Below are positions 51,268-60,105 of a stretch of DNA of 64,000 bases, piece by piece; position 1 is the first letter of the stretch, and every line of letters begins with the position of its first letter. The position numbers and the translations under genes are program-made. The stretch is from CAYNKA01 sp964397655 (GTDB taxonomy: Bacteria; Spirochaetota; Spirochaetia; DTKZ01). Where the stretch lies: positions 558,001 to 622,000 of the forward strand of contig CAYNKA010000001.1 in assembly GCA_964397655.1 (NCBI GenBank), in the 5' to 3' direction. The notes below the pieces were generated by a model that was not told the DNA's origin, did not search any database, and worked only from the letters and a program-made list of their open reading frames with translations.

Positions 51268-51870
51268 CTAGTTCGGAAAAGATTTTTTCGTTCGCACTTC
51301 CCGGTATATCGGTTCCAGCCTGCCCCGTATCGTTTCAAGGACATCGTCCAATTCGATGTCTCCGAGCCTGGTCCTTTTCAAAAAGGCCTTCCACAGGACC
51401 GGGACATTGCCGGCGGAAGAGAAGGCGGGCGAAAAAACATCGGGCTGTTCCGGCATTTCGGTTCCGCGCCGGAGGATCGTAGTTCGGAGCGCGGTCCTGA
51501 GGTCGCTGTCGGATATTTCAAAATTGTCGAGGATGAAGGCGACGTCGAAGAAATCCTTCATCCTGCTGTTCACGGAGCCGAGACTCAGCATGGTCTCGAA
51601 TTTTTCCGCGACGACCGCGGCCAGGGGATAGGAATAAAGGGAAAAGGCGCTTCCGTCTACCAGGATCGGGTACGGTATTTCCCGGAGCGGAGGTTCCACG
51701 GCGTCGCCGAAGCCCACGTCGATCTGTATGCCGTTCCTGATCGTACCCAGATAACAGGGCATGCGGATACGAACGCCATGGTACTCCGCTCCCTCGACAA
51801 TAGCTTCAACGCCCTTTGTAATTGCCGCACGTTTCAGCCGCGCCGCTACCGATGCTTCCCGGCCTTTCAT
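51268..51870 (-). CDS. abiEii: AbiEii-like toxin lacking its catalytic segment
   Basis: 200 aa against about 300 for AbiEii nucleotidyltransferases. It opens like a normal family member (EASVAARLKRAA) and then jumps to the region EAIVEGAEYHGVRIRMP, QIDVGFGDAV, VVAEKFETM and NSRMKDFFDV. The roughly 100 residues that should carry the GxALxxW...RxTxDxD catalytic block are missing. It overlaps abiEi by ATGA. Probably inactive as a toxin. Confidence 0.75.
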   Translation of the reverse strand: MKGREASVAARLKRAAITKGVEAIVEGAEYHGVRIRMPCYLGTIRNGIQIDVGFGDAVEPPLREIPYPILVDGSAFSLYSYPLAAVVAEKFETMLSLGSVNSRMKDFFDVAFILDNFEISDSDLRTALRTTILRRGTEMPEQPDVFSPAFSSAGNVPVLWKAFLKRTRLGDIELDDVLETIRGRLEPIYREVRTKKSFPN

Positions 51871-52466
51871 AGAAGAGCCTCAGCATAGCCGCGAAGGGTT
51901 CCTTCCATACGAAGCGCTTTGGCGTACTCGAAAAGCTTTTGAATGTTTCGGGACCGGCCCTTGAGATACTCGCGCAGGGCTTCCATGGCTAGGTCAAGGC
52001 CGATGGTATTCCGGAATCGCAGGATATCGCAGATGGTCTTTTCCCTGTCGTAGACGAGGATAGTTCCGGCCTCCGTCGTGTGCTCCATCACCCCAAGTTC
52101 GAAGCGCAGGCCTGAGAAGGAGAAGAGCTTGATGGGCGGAAAATCAGGCAGTTTGATCCTCCTGTCCCTACGCACGGCAAGCTGAACATCGATCGGCTCC
52201 CACGTCCCGATACCATGGATTGAAAGGGCAGTTCCCAGGCAAAAAACACAGCCAGGAACCGATCGCTGGACATCGACCAGCTCGGATTTGTTGCCGCCAT
52301 CGGCAAGAGTATAGAGGCCTCGCTTGAGCCGCACCAGACTGCCCGAATTCACCAGGGCAGCCAGCTGGGCCGGATGGTTGCCGGCGGCAAGAAGAATACT
52401 GGTCGAGGCGTAGCCGCCATGTCTCGAGACGAGCTCGAGTATGCGTTTCTCGGTCTCCGGTTTCAT
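51867..52466 (-). CDS. abiEi: AbiEi antitoxin/transcriptional repressor
   Basis: 199-aa type IV antitoxin. An N-terminal winged helix (about residues 1-60: ETEKRILELVSRHGGYASTS ... LVRLKRGLYTL) binds operator inverted repeats. The C-terminal AbiEi domain follows (LSIHGIGTWEPIDVQLAV, VYDREKTICDILRFR). ATG 52466 with AAGGG is used rather than an upstream in-frame codon at 52487. It looks complete, unlike its toxin partner. Its promoter and palindrome lie at 52476-52511. Confidence 0.85.
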   Translation of the reverse strand: MKPETEKRILELVSRHGGYASTSILLAAGNHPAQLAALVNSGSLVRLKRGLYTLADGGNKSELVDVQRSVPGCVFCLGTALSIHGIGTWEPIDVQLAVRRDRRIKLPDFPPIKLFSFSGLRFELGVMEHTTEAGTILVYDREKTICDILRFRNTIGLDLAMEALREYLKGRSRNIQKLFEYAKALRMEGTLRGYAEALL

Positions 52467-52475
52467 GCTGCCCTT

Positions 52476-52511
52476 ATGATAAAACACACCACACTTGTTG
52501 GCAAGTGTGGT
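52476..52511 (-). promoter_or_regulatory. abiE promoter with palindromic operator
   Basis: Minus-strand TTGCCA (52504-52499), 17 bp, TATCAT (52481-52476). ACCACACTTG and CAAGTGTGGT form a perfect 10-bp inverted repeat with a 4-nt centre (52488-52511) that covers the -35 box. The layout is that of AbiEi autorepression. It lies 5 nt downstream of the pglX-N stop. Confidence 0.7.
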
Positions 52512-52515
52512 AGTT

Positions 52516-54516
52516 TCATACCTTCTCGACCACGTAGGCCGAGGTCTCCACCATCGCGTCCAGGACGCCGAACCCGAGGTCGGCGAACAGGACCGGCCTG
52601 GCCTCCTTGAGCATGATCTCTTCGCGGAACTTCGTATGACTCGAAAGGAAGAAAATCGTCCGCGTGGTTATGGCCCCCACGGAGCCGCCCGTATTAAGCC
52701 GCTCGAGGCCCATTTCAATGAAGGCCGCAGCGAGATCGTTCTTGGTCCTGGGATATTCGTCGGCGATGTACTTCTTCGCTCCCGCGGCGGCTTCGCCGAA
52801 GGGCGGGTTCATGAGCACCACGTCGTACCGCTTCCGGCAGAGGTCGATGAAAGAAAAACCCGCGGCCGCGTCGTCCGCGAAGAGCCGCCGTCCCGTCCCT
52901 CCCGCCTCGTGGGCTGCCTCCGCGAAGGCGTGAAGTTCCGCGAGAAGGCGCGCTTCCATGCCCTCCCAGTCGGCTGCTTTGTCTATATCAGCGACGTCGT
53001 AGCCGAGCATCTCTTTCAAGGAAAGCTGCGGTTCCTTCGAGAAGAATTCACCCTGTTTATAGTATTTTTTCCCCATGTCTACGGTCCAGACTTTCCAGGC
53101 CGTTTTCGCCCTGCCCACTTCCCGGGTAATGAGGTCCTCGATTCTCAGGAGGCTCCCCGCCTCCCCCGCGAACCGGAGTTCCTTCCAGATCGACTTGACG
53201 AGGTCGCCGAGTACGGCCGGTTTGAGGGAAGCCGCATACTCATCGAGGAATTGTACTTCGCCCGGCATAGGTTCGGCGCAGGCGATGTTGCTCCTTTTTA
53301 TCCTCGGACGGGAAGCCGCGGGCAGCCCCAGCTCCTTCCAGCTTTTCTGGGCCCTGAGCCACAGCGAGAGCGCCGCTATCTGCGCGCACCTCCGATCGAT
53401 GTCGATGCCGTGGATATTTCGTTCCAGGATGAAAGCCGGGACTCGCTTCAGAAACTCCTCCCTGCCGAGGCCTTCTTTCCGGAGATCCGCGAACAGTTCG
53501 GGATGTTCGTCCCAGGCTTCCCGGTACATCGTTTCGTACAGATCGAAGGCGTATAGTCCGAAATGCATGGAGCCGCAGGCGGGATCGAGCATCAGGATTT
53601 CTCGGGGATCTTTGATAGCCCGGTACAGGACAAAGTCCGTTCCGTCCTTCTCCTCCTTCGGGGCTTTTTCACCTGCTTCGAGAAAGACCGCGTTCGGTTT
53701 TCGGGCGAGGAATTCACAGCTCTCCGCGAGGGCGGTCTTGCCCCGGGTCATTTCGTACCAGGCCCGGCCGAGAGAGTTGTCTACGAGGAAGCGGACGACG
53801 TAACGGGGCGTGAAGAATTGGTTGCGGACCGCGAGTTCCCTGCTGTTTCTCGGAGCCCCGCCCGAGTCCGCGCGCATCTCGCGGCGCTCCTCCTTCGAGT
53901 TGAAATACTGGTACATCCAGCCGATCGTCTCGTCTTCGCTCCAAAGAGCCTCCAGTTCTTGCTCGTTCAGGAACGAGAGCAGCTCGAGGAGCGCCGTCTC
54001 GCGCGGGAAAAGGAGGGCCCCCGGCGCTCTGCGATCGAACAAGGCCCCGAGATCGATGGAGAGTTCGTCGAAAACGCTTTCTATATAGCGCATGTAACGG
54101 TCGCAGCTGTCGCCCAGGGCGGTTCCCGCAATTTTACTGTAAATTTGGAATCCCCGAGACGAGTAACCGGAGCTGATCGACTCGATGAGGAAGTCCCGGC
54201 GCTCGCAGAGCTTCAGGGCCGCGAAGCGGTTGAGCGTCGTGAAGGCCAATTCTCGAAGAAGTCTTTCGGCCGCGGTCTTCAGCTCCTTTTTATCCTCTTT
54301 CCCGCCGGCGAAATGAAGGAGCTCTTCACGAAGAGCCGCGGCCTTCCGCAAATCGTCGTCGGAAAGGTGTTTGAGCGTTTCGATATCGGAGACGGTGCCG
54401 TCCAAACCGATGCCGTAGAGGGTTTGGAATTGCGCTCCGTATTCGGCTTCGAGAAGCTTCCTGCATTCGCTCACCAGTTTCTCGATCTTCTTTCGCCCTT
54501 CTTTGTCGATCGCCAT
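52516..54516 (-). CDS. pglX: PglX N-terminal part (methyltransferase half), separate ORF
   Basis: 666-aa adenine-N6 methyltransferase core of BREX PglX: motif I MLDPACGSMHF at about 306-316 and catalytic NPPFGEAA at about 568. It ends VETSAYVVEKV at a TGA where intact PglX continues into the R..FxRLL segment that starts pglX-C. All catalytic motifs are present, so methylation is possible if a recognition subunit is supplied in trans. It starts 13 nt after brxC. Confidence 0.9.
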   Translation of the reverse strand: MAIDKEGRKKIEKLVSECRKLLEAEYGAQFQTLYGIGLDGTVSDIETLKHLSDDDLRKAAALREELLHFAGGKEDKKELKTAAERLLRELAFTTLNRFAALKLCERRDFLIESISSGYSSRGFQIYSKIAGTALGDSCDRYMRYIESVFDELSIDLGALFDRRAPGALLFPRETALLELLSFLNEQELEALWSEDETIGWMYQYFNSKEERREMRADSGGAPRNSRELAVRNQFFTPRYVVRFLVDNSLGRAWYEMTRGKTALAESCEFLARKPNAVFLEAGEKAPKEEKDGTDFVLYRAIKDPREILMLDPACGSMHFGLYAFDLYETMYREAWDEHPELFADLRKEGLGREEFLKRVPAFILERNIHGIDIDRRCAQIAALSLWLRAQKSWKELGLPAASRPRIKRSNIACAEPMPGEVQFLDEYAASLKPAVLGDLVKSIWKELRFAGEAGSLLRIEDLITREVGRAKTAWKVWTVDMGKKYYKQGEFFSKEPQLSLKEMLGYDVADIDKAADWEGMEARLLAELHAFAEAAHEAGGTGRRLFADDAAAGFSFIDLCRKRYDVVLMNPPFGEAAAGAKKYIADEYPRTKNDLAAAFIEMGLERLNTGGSVGAITTRTIFFLSSHTKFREEIMLKEARPVLFADLGFGVLDAMVETSAYVVEKV

Positions 54517-54529
54517 GCTCCCGCTTCCT

Positions 54530-57500
54530 TTACTCGAAAATCACGACTTCGCCGCGTATGAAGGCTGCTTTCGCTTCTTCGATCCGTGCGGAAGCGGCGT
54601 CCAGTTCCTCGATGCTCTTCACCCTTCCCCTGGGCAGGTAAAGCCGGACCTCGCCCGAACCCTTTCCGGCCGGTTCCGGTTCCGGCGGTTCCTTCGCCGC
54701 TCGAGCTTGAGCAGCGAGAAGCTCGACACGGGAGGCCAGCTTGTCGAACCGGTTGCTCAAGGCGTAGCGAAGCTTGAACAGGGCCTCGAGGCCTTCGATT
54801 CCCGTGGACGAGGGCAGCTGAGGTTCCAGACGATCCGCCGAAATGCTCTGCCTGTCCTCCATTCCGATTTCGAGAAAATCCGGGCTCTCCTGGATCTCCT
54901 TCCACCTGCGACTATCGTAATTCGTGCATTCCTTGGCCAGGGCATGCACCGTCGTGGTTATTTCCGAGTCGAGTCGGGAAAGACGTTGGTTGATCTCCGG
55001 CATCCGTGAAACCCAATCGTCGCGCTTGATCTCGTCCGAGAGCTCAGCGCGGAGCGTTTCCGTCTTTTTCACGAGCTCGTCCAGAATGCCGTCGTCGTCG
55101 GGCAAATCCTGTATCCCCGAAAGAAGCCTCTTGGTGCGTTCCGCCATCGTACCGGCCCCGCCCTTGAGCGCTTTCTCCGCGTTCCGGGCCCAGAGGAGGT
55201 CCTGATAGAGTCCGCTGTCATCCGGGCCGAGCAGAAAGGGAGTGCTCGCGGCATCGCCCTGGAGCAATTCGGAGATCTGCTCGCACAGCTCCGCAACCCG
55301 GTCCGATCCCGCAAGGCCGAGGTTCGCGAGACGGATCGATAAGCTCGTGTATTTCTTCTGGAACTCCGGGAAGTCCGCGAGAACCGCCATCGCTATGTCC
55401 CGTTCGAGCGGCAAGACCGATTTCCCCGTCAATTCGAGGAGCCGTTCTGCCGTCCTGAGGAGATATTCATTCGGGGGAGGATCGCCCCTCAGCATAAGCC
55501 CGATTTTGTTGAAGGATTGCAGACCTTTGAGCGCTTCGACTGCCTGCGGCGTGGGCGTACTGATTTCATTCTTGCTGATGCGGAGTTTGATCGAGCCCGC
55601 GGCGAGCATCGCGGCAACGATGTAGCGCGTCGTGTCTTTGAACCATCCATAAGGCGCCTGGGCGAAATCGTCAAGGAGCTTTTTCCCTTCGACCTGCCCC
55701 CGAGTATCGAGATAATCGCGAATATCGCGAAAGGCGAGATGATCGGACTTGATCGAACCGCCTCCCCCCGTCTTGTCGACGAGTCCCAACGGATCGTTCT
55801 TGGAAGATACAGCCGCGAGGTTGCCCGTCCTGAGGAAACCCTCGGCCGCTCCGCCTTCGGCCTGGACCGGCGCGTTCTTGAATTTCCGATAGACCTCCTC
55901 GCCGGCCCGGCCGAGTTCTTCCTTGAGCGCAGGAAGCAGATCCGAAGAGAGCGTCGAAACTCCGACCGGCTGGCCGCGGAACACGAACGATCCTCTCATG
56001 AAGCTCTGCTTGAAGCGGGTGAGGAGGTTCTCGAAATTAGTCTGGGACTTGGCCCGCTGGCCGTTCAGATAAGCGATGACATCCTTGTCGAGGGCCCTCG
56101 GATGTTCGAGGTCATATATTTTCTTGCTCCGCCAGTGCTCTACCGCGAGGTGCTCGAGCTGAGGATCTTCCGGCGCGACGAGAAAGACGTTCTTCGCGTT
56201 TTCGGGCGTCCGGGTACGTTCGACAATCGCATCGAGTTCTTTTTTATGGTGCGCTTCTTTCTGGAGAGTGACATTGATCTGGATCTCTTCGCTGTCGTCC
56301 TGTACGGGGAACCATCCGCTTCCTTCGGCGAGCTTGATTCCACAGGTGACGTTCTTCCCCGAAGCCGTTCTGGAAATCGGCTTGGGAGAGAAAAGATCCC
56401 TCAGGGCACGGACAAAGACGTCCCTCACTTCGCTCGTCGATGGCTGGAGGCTCTGACGCTTCTTGTTGAGGTCGTCGACAACCGGACTCATGAACCGCAG
56501 TTTCCCGTCGACCTCGGCGAGCGGGATGAGCGGCTGGTCAAGCAATTCCTTCGCGGCTTGGCGGACGGCCTCGAAAAGCGGTTCCGATTCAACCGAAGGG
56601 AACATGAACGCAGCGGCATTCTCCGCCGTAAGCGGGAAATCTTCGATGACTTGAAGGACGCCGATGGCCTTCGCGAGCCGGCCTTCGAGCGAATCGGCTC
56701 CGAAGGCCGAAACAGACTTGTCCACGCCCTGAACCAGGTGGGGGAATGAACGCTGAATGTCTTTTCGAAGGCAATCGTAGAAAATGACGGCATTGGCGAG
56801 TTGTCCCGTTTTTGCGTCCGCAAGCGGAGCGTTCCCTGCGGCTCCTGCATCCAGGAGAACGTCCTGGACAACTTTTATGGCCGATCTGAGCCCTATTCCT
56901 CCCGAAGTTTTTGCGAGACGTCCGAGCAGGATGAGAAGCAGATCGAGGTGCTGCGGCAGGAAAGGATATAAATCGATGAAAGATTCCTTTGAGATGCTTG
57001 AAGCTATTACCTTCGCCTGTTCGAGTTTCGTGGCATGAATGATCTTTTGCCCGTATTGATCGAACAGCTTGCCGAGTTCCATTCGCGCTTCCTTGGACTT
57101 GGAAAGGAGGCGGCGATGGCAGATGGTCCTGATGTCGCTCGCCTCGAGATCGATCGTCACGGGGAACCGGTCCTTGAGTTTGAAAAGCTTCGGCGAGTTC
57201 ACCTGGGCCTGGGGGCTGTCTTCGGTGAGCGTCTGCTGGGCCGTTGCGACGATCCAGACCTTTCCTCGTCCCAGATTCTTGATGTTTTTCGCGAGACCGT
57301 CGAGGTTGAGAATTCGATCATCGCTCCCCGTTCCCGTGATATACTGGCCGACTTCGTCGAGGATGAAGATTATTTTTTCCTTCCCCGAGCGTCGTTTGAT
57401 GATGTCGAGCATTTCCGAGACCCGCGGCTCCTCGAAATTGGCCTCGTCCAACTTGACCCGCTGGAAGTCGGTCGGGTCTTTCCAATGCTCCGGATAGAAC

Positions 57501-58150
57501 TCGCAGGCGAGTTTTGCGGCATAGGTTGCGGCGACGAGGGGATTCGACTGAATTTCCGCCCACTTCTTGCCGCCTGCGAGCTCTGAATAACGTTTTTCGA
57601 ATTGTTCACGTTTTCCATCACGCTCGAGCATGAATTCGAGATACGCTATCTTTCGTTCGCGGGAGTATCCTGCCCATTGCATGACCTGCCAATAAAGCAC
57701 GCTGCTGATATTTGCGAGCTGAGCCCCCGCGAGTTGGTTGCTCGCGAGGTCGATCATGATCACCGTCAGCGGGTGTTTCTTCGCCACGGTCTTGAGTTTC
57801 TGTTTGGTCGTCTGCTTCGGAAATTGGTCGACGAAATAATCAAGGAACGACCTTCCTCTGATCTGTTTGGAGGGATCGAGGGCGAAGCCCAAATATTTCG
57901 TAAACGAACTCTTACCGGAACCGTAAAAACCTGAAACCCATGCAGCCGTGTCTACGACCTCGTCGCCTGACATCGACTTGTCCATTATATCGAGAAGCCG
58001 ATAGTAGTTTTCTTCGATGCTCTCGGTCGCGACATATTCGGTCACTTCGGCCTTGAGCTGTTCTTCTCCGACGAGTTCGTAATTGATGACCTTTTCAATG
58101 CGCCGATCAATGGGTTTCGCAGGGTCGAAAAGATCTCGTATTATTTTCAT
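54530..58150 (-). CDS. brxC: BREX P-loop ATPase BrxC
   Basis: 1206-aa BrxC. Walker A GFYGSGKS is at residues 74-81 after the typical opening IIRDLFDPAKPIDRRIEKVI, and FILDEVGQYI gives Walker B. It is the largest BREX protein and is thought to be a motor of the complex. It lies 23 nt after brxB. Confidence 0.93.
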   Translation of the reverse strand: MKIIRDLFDPAKPIDRRIEKVINYELVGEEQLKAEVTEYVATESIEENYYRLLDIMDKSMSGDEVVDTAAWVSGFYGSGKSSFTKYLGFALDPSKQIRGRSFLDYFVDQFPKQTTKQKLKTVAKKHPLTVIMIDLASNQLAGAQLANISSVLYWQVMQWAGYSRERKIAYLEFMLERDGKREQFEKRYSELAGGKKWAEIQSNPLVAATYAAKLACEFYPEHWKDPTDFQRVKLDEANFEEPRVSEMLDIIKRRSGKEKIIFILDEVGQYITGTGSDDRILNLDGLAKNIKNLGRGKVWIVATAQQTLTEDSPQAQVNSPKLFKLKDRFPVTIDLEASDIRTICHRRLLSKSKEARMELGKLFDQYGQKIIHATKLEQAKVIASSISKESFIDLYPFLPQHLDLLLILLGRLAKTSGGIGLRSAIKVVQDVLLDAGAAGNAPLADAKTGQLANAVIFYDCLRKDIQRSFPHLVQGVDKSVSAFGADSLEGRLAKAIGVLQVIEDFPLTAENAAAFMFPSVESEPLFEAVRQAAKELLDQPLIPLAEVDGKLRFMSPVVDDLNKKRQSLQPSTSEVRDVFVRALRDLFSPKPISRTASGKNVTCGIKLAEGSGWFPVQDDSEEIQINVTLQKEAHHKKELDAIVERTRTPENAKNVFLVAPEDPQLEHLAVEHWRSKKIYDLEHPRALDKDVIAYLNGQRAKSQTNFENLLTRFKQSFMRGSFVFRGQPVGVSTLSSDLLPALKEELGRAGEEVYRKFKNAPVQAEGGAAEGFLRTGNLAAVSSKNDPLGLVDKTGGGGSIKSDHLAFRDIRDYLDTRGQVEGKKLLDDFAQAPYGWFKDTTRYIVAAMLAAGSIKLRISKNEISTPTPQAVEALKGLQSFNKIGLMLRGDPPPNEYLLRTAERLLELTGKSVLPLERDIAMAVLADFPEFQKKYTSLSIRLANLGLAGSDRVAELCEQISELLQGDAASTPFLLGPDDSGLYQDLLWARNAEKALKGGAGTMAERTKRLLSGIQDLPDDDGILDELVKKTETLRAELSDEIKRDDWVSRMPEINQRLSRLDSEITTTVHALAKECTNYDSRRWKEIQESPDFLEIGMEDRQSISADRLEPQLPSSTGIEGLEALFKLRYALSNRFDKLASRVELLAAQARAAKEPPEPEPAGKGSGEVRLYLPRGRVKSIEELDAASARIEEAKAAFIRGEVVIFE

Positions 58151-58173
58151 GGTTTCTGCTCCTCGCTTTGTAG

Positions 58174-58758
58174 TTATCCTATGTGCGTTGATCGGTAATT
58201 GCCATCATCCGGCCAAATGCCGAGAAATTGCAGTGTCGAGTTTCCCGTTCTGTTGCCTGGGTAGAAAATGACGACCGGCACGGGGCAATGTCCCTGCAGC
58301 CGCTGCTCCACGGCTCCGATCCGCACATACGGATGAAGCGCTTCCACGTCGCAGACGACGAGAATGGAGCCAGGTTTGGCTTTGAGTTCCTCGAGCTCTA
58401 GGAGGATTCTCTTGGTTATTTTATCCGTTCCGGTCCCCAGCAAGATGCTCCGCAGGCTCTCGTTTATCGAGGTAAAATCGCCCTCATCGAGGTAAGCTCT
58501 CTCCGCTTCCAGGATTATCTCTCGATCACTATCGGATCTGAAGATATTGTTGACTTCCTCTGCCAACGAAAGCACCTTCGGAATCCATCCGTCGAGAGTG
58601 AGCCGAGAAAGGAGCACTTTCATGCTGCGTTTCATCTCGAGCATTCTCTCCGCAGGGAACACGAGGTAATAAACCGGTTCGCCGCCCATGGAATTGAAGC
58701 GGTCGCTCGTCTTCAAACGGACACGAAGCTCATCGAACAATTCATCGGGAGATGGCAT
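58174..58758 (-). CDS. brxB: BREX protein BrxB (DUF1788)
   Basis: 194-aa DUF1788 protein: an N-terminal helix, YYLVFPAERMLEMKRSMKVL, and a C-terminal VVIFYPGNRTGNSTLQFLG motif typical of BrxB. Function in the BREX complex is unknown. It overlaps brxA by 17 nt. Confidence 0.88.
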   Translation of the reverse strand: MPSPDELFDELRVRLKTSDRFNSMGGEPVYYLVFPAERMLEMKRSMKVLLSRLTLDGWIPKVLSLAEEVNNIFRSDSDREIILEAERAYLDEGDFTSINESLRSILLGTGTDKITKRILLELEELKAKPGSILVVCDVEALHPYVRIGAVEQRLQGHCPVPVVIFYPGNRTGNSTLQFLGIWPDDGNYRSTHIG

Positions 58759-59533
58759 CGATAAAGTCCTCCATGGTGGAATGATTGAAGGAAACTCTCG
58801 TCAAATCGCCGGAGGACTGAACTATCAGATGCCCCTTACCGGATTGACGCTTAAGTTCCTCGAGGGCTGCGAATCGATCGAGGCCGAACAGCGAAAAGGC
58901 AGGTTCGTCGATGATGGCAGAATCCGAGACGCCGCGTTCTCTCGCCTCATACGTGATGAAGCAAGCTGTCTCCGCGAGCAAGTTCGGAGGAGTAATCGGG
59001 CGAATTATGCCTCTTCCCTGGGCGAGATAGCCGAAGTCCACAAGGGTCTTTAAAAGTCCTGAAGCGACTCTTTTCGTTCCTTCATCGGACCATGCTTTGG
59101 GGATTTTCGCCGTCCCGAAATGCGATTGAATGAAAGCAACAAGTAATTCATGGCTGATTTCAGTTATACCGCGTGAAGGCAAGTCCCAATAGTAGCCGCC
59201 TGCCACATCGGCAAAAAGTCCGTTGATCCGTGCCGTATAAATGGTAAAAAGCTGCCGAAGAAAGGCAACTGACACATCAGCCTCCACAAGACGCTTAAGG
59301 AAACGAGCCGGTCGTTGTCCCTCTCCTAGGTAACGAAGACCGAAGCCATATCGCGTTATTACCCAAACTCGGTCCGAGCTTTCTTTTGCGAGCGTTCCTT
59401 GACGAAGGGCAGCGTCACGAAGTTCGGAAGCCCGCATGCCTGGTTCCCAAATTCGAAAAAGTTGGATCGACTCGGAGACAATTCCTGAAACTTTAATCAG
59501 TTCGGTTGTATAGATTGATGCTCTATTTCTCAT
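58742..59533 (-). CDS. brxA: BREX protein BrxA (DUF1819)
   Basis: 263-aa protein in the BrxA position and with a DUF1819-like pattern (YTTELIKVSGIVSESIQLFRIW near the start, LRQLFTIYTARINGLFADV in the middle). BrxA homologues are small DNA-binding proteins. It overlaps brxE by ATGA and brxB by 17 nt. The DNA here is less GC-rich than the flanking backbone. Confidence 0.75.
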   Translation of the reverse strand: MRNRASIYTTELIKVSGIVSESIQLFRIWEPGMRASELRDAALRQGTLAKESSDRVWVITRYGFGLRYLGEGQRPARFLKRLVEADVSVAFLRQLFTIYTARINGLFADVAGGYYWDLPSRGITEISHELLVAFIQSHFGTAKIPKAWSDEGTKRVASGLLKTLVDFGYLAQGRGIIRPITPPNLLAETACFITYEARERGVSDSAIIDEPAFSLFGLDRFAALEELKRQSGKGHLIVQSSGDLTRVSFNHSTMEDFIDAISR

Positions 59534-60030
59534 TTAACGTTCAATACATAGGGAAAAGCTTTTTTATCGTTTTCAAACGCCCAGAGGTAAATTGCAGCAA
59601 CTTTTTTGAGGATGTCGGCTCCGTGCATGCCCTGATTGGAATGGATTTGAACCGGACCCTCGTGTTTCTCCTCCCATTCTCCGGAAAGAGCAGCTAAAGC
59701 GGTCAGGATATCCTTTTTGTGCAGAAGAATCGGTTTCAAATCGGAGACAATTCTTCCGTCGTCTTTCATTTTTTCAAGAATCGCCAGTTCAACTACATGC
59801 GGTTGCCGAAACAGATGAATCACACCCTTCGATCCGATTCGTTCATCATGGACGCGACGTGCCGCTTCGACGGCTCCTTGTAGAGAAGCAATTTCAGGAG
59901 CACGGGGAAAAGCGAATGCGAGAAATTTCATGTTCGTTTCATTCAAAAAAGAGCTCTCCCACCATCCCGCTCCTTCTCCGAGGGTCGCGACTATGATTCG
60001 TAATCTCAAGAGGGCATCGAAAGATTCCAT
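59530..60030 (-). CDS. brxE: BREX accessory protein BrxE
   Basis: 166-aa protein with the BrxE family pattern: LLRLRIIVATLGE, WWESSFLNE, FAFPRAPEI, VHDERIGSKGVIHLFRQPHVVE. BrxE is otherwise listed for type 6 BREX. It is first in the operon, behind a TTGACA promoter and with GAGGA before the ATG. No catalytic motif is apparent. Confidence 0.75.
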   Translation of the reverse strand: MESFDALLRLRIIVATLGEGAGWWESSFLNETNMKFLAFAFPRAPEIASLQGAVEAARRVHDERIGSKGVIHLFRQPHVVELAILEKMKDDGRIVSDLKPILLHKKDILTALAALSGEWEEKHEGPVQIHSNQGMHGADILKKVAAIYLWAFENDKKAFPYVLNVK

Positions 60031-60075
60031 GTTTTTTCCTCAAAGCTCCATATCAACAAAAAAATGGACTTCAAC

Positions 60076-60105
60076 ATCATATTCTTTCAGGAAACAAGGT
60101 GTCAA
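60076..60105 (-). promoter_or_regulatory. main promoter of the BREX operon
   Basis: Minus-strand TTGACA (60105-60100), 18 bp, TATGAT (60081-60076), about 40 nt before brxE. The -35 box overlaps the stop of the upstream helicase gene. Confidence 0.6.

Noticed and set aside
49356..52515. Insertion of a transposon between the pglX halves
   Set aside because: No transposase, terminal inverted repeats or target duplication could be seen; the only shared edge sequence is ATGAAA, which is too short.
47248..54516. A simple frameshift or nonsense mutation in pglX
   Set aside because: The two parts are 3.1 kb apart with three well-formed genes between them, and pglX-C has its own ATG coupled to the preceding gene.
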